Assembly: GCA_025765615.1 (NCBI GenBank)
Contig: JAIVFJ010000448.1
Coordinates: 1 to 39,937, forward strand
Length of the DNA stretch: 39,937 nucleotides
Direction: 5' to 3'
Source: Zopfochytrium polystomum
Lineage: Eukaryota; Chytridiomycota; Chytridiomycetes; Chytridiales; Chytridiaceae
The notes beneath the pieces were generated by a model. That model saw only the letters and a list, made by a program, of their open reading frames with translations. It did no database searches and was not told where the DNA came from. A program made the translations under genes and the position numbers. The first letter of the stretch is position 1, and every line of letters begins with the position of its first letter. Positions 11,127-18,620 of the stretch are shown here, one piece after another.

Positions 11127-12717
11127 TCCTCACGTCCTCTCGTTCCTCCCCGGAGACGCCCGCTTCCGCCTCGCGACCCTGCTGCGACTCGAGCCAGCAA
11201 GCGCTCGCCCTCTACTCTCTGTCGCCCCGCTGGACTCGCTGTTCTGGGTCCTCTGCGCCGTCGACGTCGGGGAGCCAGCAACACGACCCGCTGCTGGAGC
11301 CCCCTCCACACCGCCGCACATCGAGTGGTGGTGCCTGTCGTGCACCTCCTTCGATCGCTTCGAAACCTCCTGCTACGACGGCCACCTCCTGGACGCACTC
11401 CACCTCGCCGCCAAAAGCGGCCACTCCGCCGTCCTGGACTGGTGGCTGGACCGCTGGCCCCGCCGCCTCGACCTCCCCGATATAGATCGCGACGACGCGA
11501 TCGTGAGCAAGATCCTCGAGCGTCGCCGGTCCCCTCGCCGTCCTCGACTGGTGCCGTCGCCGCTGCCTGTGGTGCTTCCCGCACGTCGAGCGCGAGGCAC
11601 TGGAGGCCGCAGCGTCCGCGGATCGCGTCGATGCGCTGCGCTGGCTCGAGGCGGAAGCTGGGCTGCCGGCCTACCGCTTTCTCACGCTGGACTACGGCGA
11701 CGACGCCCTGCAGTTGGAGCAACTGCGCAAGAGAAAAGTTGCGGCGCTGGCCCCCCGAGGCGAAAGACCCGCGAACCCGCCCGTCGTGTTCGACCTCCAG
11801 TCCGCCGCGGAACAGGCGGTGCGTCACGGACAGGTACGCGTGCTCGATTGGTTGCGGGCCACCGGCTGGGATTTCGCGGACTCGTTCGAGACCGCGACGG
11901 CCTGCGGGCAGTCTTTGGTTCTGGAGTGGTGGCGGGAAACCTACCCAAACAACCCGCGTTGTCCCAGCTGGTACAGCATGCAGCAAGCCTCGCGGAACGG
12001 CCACGTCAAGGTCCTGCAGTTCTGGTGGGACTTGAGAGGCCGCGCCGCCGTCAACTGGAACCGAGAACTCCTCCATTTCGCGGCCGTCGGCGGCCAGGCT
12101 GAGGTTCTCCAGTGGTGGAGCGAGCGGTTCCCGTTCACAGGCCCCGCCGACGCCGCCGTCTTTGCCAGAGAAGCGAGCCAGCGGAACGACGTTGCGCTCC
12201 TGGAATGGTTCAAAACCAGCGGCTACGTCCGGCCCCTCGTTTGTTTCCTCACCGTCGCGGCGTTCAAAAAGGAAGCGTACGAATGGTGGCCTGCCGCTGA
12301 CGTACAACGGCGGGAATGACGTGGCGGCTTTCGTCACAAAGAACGCCTCCAACCGCGAGATCTTGACCTGGCTTTCGGAAATGCAGAGCCGCAACGACAC
12401 CGCCGACCACTGCGGCGTCCCCGCGGACCTGGCCTGGCCCCAACTCGATTTGTTGACGGTCGCGACCACCCGGATGTTTGGCCGCGGGCGAGAGGGCCTC
12501 ATCGATGGCCTCGAGTGATGGCGTGCCCGCGGCGCCCCGCTCGGCCCCGCCCCAACGAGAGATCACAAGAAGCGGGCGTTGGCGACCAACGTGCCGGTCC
12601 TGGAATGGCTTCTCGTCCGCGGTTTCGCTGTTCCGCACGAAGTCGAGGACGCGGCAGGGGACTCTTTGTTCGCGAGGCGGTGGTGGGCGGAAGTGAAGCG
12701 ACGCGCTGCGGGGTGAC
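11127..12717 (+). pseudogene. Ankyrin-like repeat protein, pseudogene
   Basis: The reading frame encodes serial ankyrin-like units of about 30 residues with the signature (V/L)L(D/E)WW. Units recur at roughly 11430 (AVLDWWLDRW), 11550, 11640, 11840, 11920 (LVLEWWRETYP), 12015, 12105 (VLQWWSERF), 12205, 12280, 12365 and 12600 (VLEWLLVRGFAVP). The frame shifts near 11525 and again near 12290 (just before GLPLTYN), and a TGA at 12516-12518 replaces the first Trp of an LEWW motif. The final stop is the TGA at 12715. The N-terminal region before PGDARFRLATLL is missing or in an unseen exon. Such proteins are abundant in zoosporic fungi; their function is unknown, probably protein binding. Confidence 0.75.
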
Positions 12718-13379
12718 GGGTGTTGTGTGTGTTTTTGAACCAGAATCGGCGGCCGCGGGAGCGCCGTCGTTGTTGTGGATGGCTGTCGGGGTCGCGCTTT
12801 GCGGGGCTTCTGAGGTTAACAAAAGTCCAAAATACCATGTACAGCGCTTACCTATCCACCAGTCTACAGCCTCTCTCCGGTGCAAACTACCTGGGCATTC
12901 ATCTTCCCATCCACCACCGTGAAGGCGAAGAACTGCAACGTCGCAAAGCGAAAACCAATTTCATTTGCGCGTATTCCCGCCCCCATGGCCGCGAACCTTC
13001 CTCAAACCCCACCGCATCGGTGAGGACGACGCCAAAGACTTTGATATGGTTTTGGTTATTTCCAGTTTCTATCCCGCCGAAGCCCTCTTCCAAATTCTGT
13101 ACGAGCCAACGCCCTTCGCCTACCCAGCTCGGCACTCCTCGACCGAACTCCCCGCCACCGCCTCCGCCTCCACCCTCCTTCCTCTATGTTTACAGTTAAA
13201 TTGTATTGCAGTGCGACAATGAGAGAGCTCGGCCAAAGGAAGCGCATACTAACGAAGAAAAAAAACAGATGATTCAATGGAACGCTAACTGAAACAAGCA
13301 GATTTCGCGAGCACTGCGTTAACGTCGGCCCTTTGTTGTCCCGTTCAATTGCGTTGTTGATCGTCACTAAGATGGTCGT
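12718..13379. other. No gene recognised
   Basis: Three + frames are partly open between 12850 and 13200, with proline-rich and mixed sequence that matches no family known to me. The stretch may hold decayed coding DNA next to the ankyrin-like pseudogene. Confidence 0.4.
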
Positions 13380-13717
13380 AATTCCAAGAACAGGAGCGAG
13401 ACTTACCCTCCTTCCACCTTTTCCTCCTGAATGCCAACGAACGTTTTGAACGGGTCAGAGGGTTGAAGACGAGGCAAGGCGTCCCCGGACGACAAAGACG
13501 ACTTACCACCGCCTCCTGTTACAAAAAGTGTTACAAAAAGGAATAAAAGCATTAGTATAATTGATGTGAGTGGCAAATGAACAAATCGAAACTTGCCGTT
13601 TGTCTTGGAGACGCCCTGGACTTATGAAGGCGAAATCGATTAAAAGGATTTGGGATTAGCTTGATTCCATTCGATGCAGATGCAGTGCGACTTACACGAG
13701 GGGAGCTTCGCAGCACA

Positions 13718-13751
<34 letters not shown>

Positions 13752-14311
13752 AAAATGTGAGGGCGTCGCGCAGGTTCAGCTGGTGGACTTGCATACCGGG
13801 CAGAGGGCGACCGCTGGCTTGCCGAAGAGGGTGTGCGCTGTGGCCCCGCCGTGTTTGACTTTTGCCTCCGAGGCTCGCCACTGGTGTATTGTATTGTGGG
13901 TGGAGAGAAAACTCTCCAAATAATCTTCAGAGTCCCAGCTGTGCTCGCATTTTAGCGCCCTGGGAAGAGTCTGCGTGGATGCTCTGCAAATGGAATGCAA
14001 CCAAAAAAAATTACCTCTTCGTTTGAAAGAAGTACAAAAAAAAAATAGAGAGAGAGATATAGAGAGAGAGAGAGAAAGAGATCGTTCGCTCCCCCACGCC
14101 TTGCACTCGATTGAATGGGCAACCAGCAGCAGCCAGCTCGACCTTCGTCTAGAGAATGTAGTACGCCAACAGCACCCAAGTGCCGCCGCAGGAATCGCCC
14201 GGTAGCACTCTGGACGGCGTGTCGCACGTGGACTCGGCAAACGAGGGCAACGAGAGCCTTGTAGTCACTAGAACAAGATCTTCCTCTTGATTAGGTAATT
14301 CATATTATAGC
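13380..14311. other. Unassigned region with minus-strand splice-like signals
   Basis: On the minus strand there are three strong donor sequences GTAAGTC/GTAAGTCG near 13695, 13513 and 13415. Acceptor-like TTTTTGTAACAG (about 13520) and TTGGCATTCAG (about 13436) precede two of them, and an acceptor ATTTGCAG lies near 13985. The piece before the first donor ends a frame with FGKPAVALCPVCKSTS, which I do not recognise. A run of about 30 T covers 13720-13750 and a GA-rich tract covers 14047-14084. A spliced gene may be present, but no exon chain can be defended. Confidence 0.3.
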
Positions 14312-15135
14312 TTAATTGATCTCCATCGACGCAGCCCTTCTTGTAGTTCTCCCGAGGCCTTCCTCGAAAGTACGCTGACGTCGTTCCAGAAAACCTGGCT
14401 CAAAGGCACACCGCCGCAATGCGTACCGCTTTGGGCGCGGCGGCGGCGGGACCGATAGTTGTTTTGCGCTGTCGACCCGTGTCGCTTGGTGACAGAGGAG
14501 CGCGGAGAGCCCGAGGACGGCGATCAAAGTGATGACTAGGTGGAGGATACGAAGATTGGATCTTGGGTGCTGAGGGCGCTCGAGCCTGCGCGCGTCAGTG
14601 AGCAAGTGCTGGAAGCCCCAGCAAAGACTGCAAAATCCCCAAAAAAATTGATTGGAATGAGAGGTTAAATCAGGGCCCCTCTGGCCTGTAATTGACACGG
14701 GTTTCAAATCGTAGAGCACTTGTGTGTGCGTATGTAAACGTGTTGTCGTCGCCCCTTTTACCTCTCCCGGAAACGGTAATTGATGTTGTGGCACAATGAC
14801 AGCACGATTCGGCACGTTACGGTCTTGATAGAGCCTTTGAAGCCAAGGCCCCTGTCGTCCAATGGCAGGGACGAATCTGTTTCACGCCATAAGCGGATAG
14901 GCGAAATGCATCTCGCCGAAGATCGGCGTTCAAGGGCGTAGCTGTCAGCAGCACACATTTTTAGTAAGCCGCAATCGCTTGGCGGTTGGGCTAGAGAATA
15001 CGAGTGTTGATCTCCTTGAAATCGTTGGGAAACTGATGATCGACCAAGTCCGCTCGCCGACTTGGAACGACGGAAATTTTTTCCGGAACAGCAGTGGACG
15101 GCTGTGGGATTACGCTCAACGTGTAGATCGGTCAA
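14312..15135 (-). CDS. Possible two-exon gene of unknown function
   Basis: Two minus-strand open frames can be joined in phase. Exon 1 ends at 14762 (GGGAGAG before GTAAAA) and exon 2 starts at 14627 after GGGGATTTTGCAG. The 134-nt intron has a TTTAAC branch-like site. Exon 2 encodes a hydrophobic stretch of about 18 residues (ILHLVITLIAVLGLSALL) that could span a membrane, then a basic proline-containing tail ending at 14312. The 5' end is unclear: the frame opens at 15135 without an ATG and the first internal Met is well inside. No family resemblance was seen, so this is a hypothesis only. Confidence 0.28.
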
Positions 15136-15762
15136 AAGTATATTAGAAAGGTGCTAAGGACGAGCTCCTGGCGGAGGTTTCTGTTAAGTAATTTTTGCAG
15201 GTCAAGGTTGGCCCAAAAAAAAAAAAAAAAACTTCTGTCTCTTCCCTGGGAAAGACGCACTGAACAGACTGTGAAAGTGAGCGGGTTGATATTCAGGTTC
15301 GTTTTATATTCTTCTGTATCGTTGACGGGGAAGAGGGGGGAGCCCTGGAGCTGTCGCTCCCTGGCAAGGCAAATGGAGAAGAAAAGCGTAGTGGGGGGCA
15401 AGAAGAAAAAAAAGGATATAGCAATTTGGTTTGACTCACACGATAGGAACTGTATGGCCCCCCGGAGAGTGTATGTAAAAGAAGCAGAATCGAGTCCGGA
15501 GGGTGGAAGGGGTTTTTGGAGGGGTCCGTAAGAGGCTTCGCAAAAGCATGGTGATAGAGAAAACAAGCGTCTGGGAGGAGAAAAAAGGGTTGTTTTTTTT
15601 TGTCTTATCGAGTTTGTTGTATCTTCTGATTTCAATGAGGGTTCGGGTAACAAGCTTCTCTAATTGTAAGTGGGGAGGGGTGCGTGAGCCCTTCCGCCAC
15701 GTGCCGGGCCGGGCCGAGCCGTCAAAGGTCAAAGGAGCGCTCAAGAGCATCCGGCGAGAGAC
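15136..15762. other. No gene recognised
   Basis: Contains A-runs at about 15215-15230 and 15405-15415 and a T-run near 15591. Open frames on both strands overlap and have no recognisable motif. Confidence 0.4.
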
Positions 15763-15858
15763 ATGCTGACACCGGTGCAGCTCAGGTTCTTTGGCGTAAT
15801 GTTGATCTGGCTGAACGAGAATCCGGAGCACGCGGCGCACAGAATGTACGTGCTGTAA
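15763..15858 (+). CDS. Short open frame ending beside a telomere-like patch
   Basis: A 31-residue frame with protein-like composition (QLRFFGVMLIWLNENPEHAA) ends in TAA at 15856-15858, one base before a GTTAGGGTTAGG patch. It may be the 3' end of a gene whose upstream part is not recognisable. An overlapping frame is also open through the patch, so this assignment is weak. Confidence 0.2.
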   Translation: MLTPVQLRFFGVMLIWLNENPEHAAHRMYVL

Positions 15859-15859
15859 A

Positions 15860-15871
15860 GTTAGGGTTAGG
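15860..15871 (+). repeat. Telomere-like patch (GTTAGGGTTAGG)
   Basis: Two TTAGGG-type units in the same orientation as the terminal telomere, directly before the LINE reverse transcriptase frame. A stop codon in the patch (TAG at 15868) closes that frame upstream. Confidence 0.6.
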
Positions 15872-16968
15872 TGTGGGAGTCCATCTGGAATGCCAAGAAT
15901 GACAAGAGTCCTGAGTTTACCAGGAACCAGTTGCTGCCGATTCTCAGATCCTTGTTTGACTTTAATGCGTGCCAGCTTCTGGTCTTGGGCCAGAAGTCTG
16001 ATCAGATTCCAGTGACGCGGGGATTTCTACAGGGAACTGTGTTGTCCCCGATGCTGTTCAATGTTGCCATCAACTCGCTGCCTGAGGCGCTCTCCAGGGT
16101 GCCCCACAGCCAGTTGCAATGTGGTGGATTGAAGATCAACTCTCTGCTGTTTGCTGATGACTCTGCAGTGTTCGCACGGGACAAGGCTGTCCTTCAGAAT
16201 ATGCTTGATGAAGTCCACAACTGGTCCCAGAGGCGGGGTATGACCTTTGCAGCACAAAAATGTGTTGTTGTTTCCAAGACAAGGAACCTGAGATTGCAGA
16301 TGAATGGGGTGGTGCTCCCCCAGGAGAAGACTACACTACAGTTGGGACTTGTGCGTGATTGCAACGGCATCGACTTTGAGACGTCTCTGCAGATGAGGGT
16401 GAAGAAGACTGAGAAGATGCTTCAGTTTCTGAAATCTCGAGGGTTCAATGGCTGGGGATTCCGGCCTGTGAATGCGTACAGGGTGTACATGTGCTTTCTG
16501 CGGCCCATGCTGGAGTATGGGTTTGCATTGAGGCCAAATTCAGAGGCCTTCTTGGCCCCGGCCCAGAAGGTCCAGGACATGTGTTTGCGTCAGGCTCTGT
16601 CTTTTGGGAAAACATCCAGCACTGTGGCAATGCATCTGATTTTTGGAGTGGTGCCGATGGTTGCACGCAACAAGATGCTGAACGCAAGATATTTCTACAG
16701 ACTGCACCACATTCAGGACCAGAGAAACACCACTGCACACATGTACAGGCACATGGCTGAGCGGGGGCGGCGGGCTCCTGCAGGATCCCTCACCAGGCTC
16801 ACTCTGTTCACACCAGATGTGGATCTATATTTTGGGTCGGTGCCACGGAAGGCCTTGGCACAGATTCCGTTTGTCAGACACAGGACTTATCCGTATGACC
16901 TTGAAGTTACCAGATCTGAGCCCAAGAACATTGATGTTGGCGCTATGCAGAAGATGCACACTGCTTAG
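15871..16968 (+). pseudogene. Truncated LINE-type reverse transcriptase
   Basis: 365 codons open from immediately after the telomere-like patch to a TAG that is itself part of TTAGGG. The frame enters in the middle of the RT domain. Motif B-like TRGFLQGTVLSPMLFNVAI (about residues 49-67) and the catalytic LLFADDSAVFA (FADD at residues 94-97) are present. The downstream thumb-like region ends with ARNKMLNARYFYRLH, as in many non-LTR elements. The fingers, any endonuclease and ORF1 are absent, and the C-terminus is cut by telomeric repeats. There is no ATG at the 5' end. The remaining frame has no internal stop, so it is young or selected. The clade cannot be fixed by eye. Confidence 0.85.
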
Positions 16969-17005
16969 GGTTAGGGGTAGGGGTAGGAGTAGGGCTAGGT
17001 TTAGG
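16965..17005 (+). repeat. Degenerate interstitial telomeric tract
   Basis: TTAGGG, TTAGGGG, TAGGGG, TAGGAG, TAGGGC, TAGGTTTAGG in the telomere orientation. It joins the truncated LINE frame to the first partial PLE unit and looks like an old chromosome end that was later extended. Confidence 0.85.
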
Positions 17006-17272
17006 AAGGGGGGCGACAGGACGAAGAACTTGAAGGGGACCTCGACCCGACGCACGTGGGCGACGACGCTGTGTGACCGGTTGAAGGCTCAATGGCAGGG
17101 TGGGGCCAGAGCCTAGACTTGCCAGACTAGGTGGTGGTGTGGTGGAGGAGAAGGGGCTTGCTTGCTTAAGAGAGGGAGGCCCCCCCCTATGAGGGTGACG
17201 GGGGCCTCGAGTGTTGGGCTTGTTGCTTGGTGTTTGAACTAGAGAAGTTTCTTGACCAGAGGGACTTTATTC

Positions 17273-17313
17273 AGCGTGAGCTTTCGGCTGTTTTGGCAGC
17301 CTCTTCAGACGCT
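17273..17313 (-). ncRNA. Hammerhead ribozyme, unit 0
   Basis: Read on the minus strand from 17313 to 17273. Stem I 5' strand AGCGU is followed by the core CUGAAGA (17308-17302), stem II GGCUG/CAGCC closed by loop CCAAAA, the core GAAA (17285-17282), then GCUC and the stem I 3' strand ACGCU. All invariant core residues are present (CUGANGA, GAAA, and UC before the cut). Predicted cleavage lies between 17278 and 17277. Stem III is only AGCU, which is self-complementary, so two molecules could share a 4-bp stem III and act as a dimer. Minimal hammerheads of this type are known in the flanking repeats of Penelope-like elements. Confidence 0.9.
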
Positions 17314-17576
17314 TGAGTGAACAAAGAAAAACCAAGGGTTAAGAAACTTCAAACCAAAGGAACCAACAAGGGTGATTGCAACACTTGGGGTTTGAAAGCA
17401 AGCAAGGGATAGGGGATCAAGGGTAGGTTGCACTCACACACACACACACACACACAAAGAAAGATTAAAAGACAGCATCATACCTCAAACCAAATGTCAA
17501 GGGCACAGGGGACACTTTTGGGTTTGGAAGAGTTTCTGGCAAGGAGAGGGGTGAAAAGGGGGGGGCCCTGCCAGGC

Positions 17577-17584
17577 TTTATATA
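17577..17584 (-). promoter_or_regulatory. TATA box, unit 0
   Basis: The minus strand reads GGGGTATATAAAGCC. It lies 264 nt upstream of the ribozyme in element sense, which fits a start site near 17550. In unit 0 this promoter would drive only leader sequence into the LINE fragment. Confidence 0.6.
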
Positions 17585-17650
17585 CCCCCAGCCCAAGGGG
17601 GTCAAGCCATGGAAGGAAATGGAATGAATGAAACAGCAAAAAAGGAAAAA

Positions 17651-18217
17651 GTGATTCCAAAGGTGATACCAAAGGTGATTCCAAAGGAGGGGTGATTCCA
17701 AAGGTGATTCCAAAGGAAAGGTGATTCCAAAGGTGATACCAAAGGTGATTCCAAAGGAGAAGTGATTCCAAAGGTGATTCCAAAGGAGAGGTGATTCCAA
17801 AGGTGATTCCAATGGTGATTCCAATGGAAGGGTGATTCCAAAGGTGATTCCAAAGGAGAGGTGATTCCAATGGTGATTCCAATGGTGATTCCAAAGGAGA
17901 GGTGATTCCAAAGGTGATTCCAAAGGTGATTCCAGTGGTGATTCCAATGGAAGGGTGATTCCAAAGGTGATTCCAATGGTGATTCCAATGGTGATTCCAA
18001 TGGAAAGGTGATTCCAAAGGTGATTCCAGTGGTGATTCCAATGGTGATTCCAATGGAAGGGTGATTCCAAAGGTGATTCCAAAGGTGATTCCAGTGGTGA
18101 TTCCAGTGGTGATTCCAATGGTGATTCCAAAGGGAAGGGTGATTCCAATGGTGATTCCAGTGGTGATTCCAGTGGTGATTCCAAAGGTGATTCCAAAGAT
18201 TCCAAAGAGATTCCAAC
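17651..18217. repeat. 12-bp minisatellite, unit 0
   Basis: About 45 copies of GGTGATTCCAAA with variants CCAATG, CCAGTG and short spacers (GGAGA, GGAAGG). Because the period is a multiple of three, several frames stay open and give WNHH, LESP and GITI repeat peptides. Confidence 0.95.
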
Positions 18218-18300
18218 CAAAAGAGGAAGAGATTCACCACAAAGGACCCCTCTGGGCGTCTGACACTGCCCAAAAAGGCAACTTCCATAAAAGGAAGGTG

Positions 18301-18383
18301 GTCACATGACCGCCATGTGACCAGTCACGTGACCCCCATGTGACCAGATCACGTGATCCCCACGTGACCCAGATCACGTGACC
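18301..18383. promoter_or_regulatory. E-box array, unit 0
   Basis: Seven CAYRTG-type sites in 83 bp, including the palindrome GTCACGTGAC and repeated ATCACGTGA. CACGTG is the target of bHLH-zip factors such as fungal Cbf1-type proteins. Its place far upstream of the TATA box suggests an upstream activating region. Confidence 0.5.
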
Positions 18384-18410
18384 CCCCTTCTAACGTGGCG
18401 CGAGGCGGAC

Positions 18411-18482
18411 GGTTAGAGGTTAGGGCGGTTAGGGTCAGGGTGGTTAGGGTCAGGGCCTTAGGGTTAGGGTTTAGGGTTAGGG
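18411..18482 (+). repeat. Telomeric tract between unit 0 and unit 1
   Basis: A degenerate part (GGTTAGAGGTTAGGGCGG and similar) is followed by four TTAGGG units at 18458-18482 with one extra T after the second. The 3' end of the unit 1 element (CCAGTGGCG on the + strand) begins at 18483. Confidence 0.9.
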
Positions 18483-18620
18483 CCAGTGGCGAAGGCGTCT
18501 AGAAAGAGGGGGTGTGGTGTGGAAGGGGCTGGAGGTTGAAAGGGAGCCAAGAGAGAGAGTGCGGTCGCAAAGTCCTTGGGATTGGTCCGTTCGAATTAGC
18601 AAAGAAATGCTGGATCGTCT

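Larger units (their letters stand above)
17006..18482 (-). mobile_element. PLE array, unit 0: partial copy (5' block only)
   Basis: Contains only the non-coding 5' block of the element, corresponding to 22371-23846 in unit 1. In element (minus-strand) order it has the telomeric complement, E-boxes, minisatellite, TATA box, (CA)n, ribozyme and leader up to just before ORF1. The left boundary is at TTAGG (17001-17005), shared between the telomeric tract and the element. One extra C in the run near 17180 is the only difference noted from the other units. It acts as the downstream pseudo-LTR of unit 1. Confidence 0.88.

Noticed and set aside
12516..12518. TGA read as tryptophan (alternative genetic code)
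   Set aside because: It falls where Trp is expected in LEWW, but the same gene has two frameshifts and uses TGG elsewhere, and TGA serves as the stop of both PLE ORFs. A simple nonsense mutation is enough.
17651..18217. CRISPR-like array
   Set aside because: The repeats are 12 bp and contiguous without unique spacers, in a eukaryotic chromosome; it is a minisatellite.
17465..18288. Long minus-strand frames of WNHHWNH, LESPLESP and GITIGIT repeats (and copies in each unit)
   Set aside because: They are three registers of one 12-bp minisatellite; all frames are open because the period divides by three. No frame is favoured.
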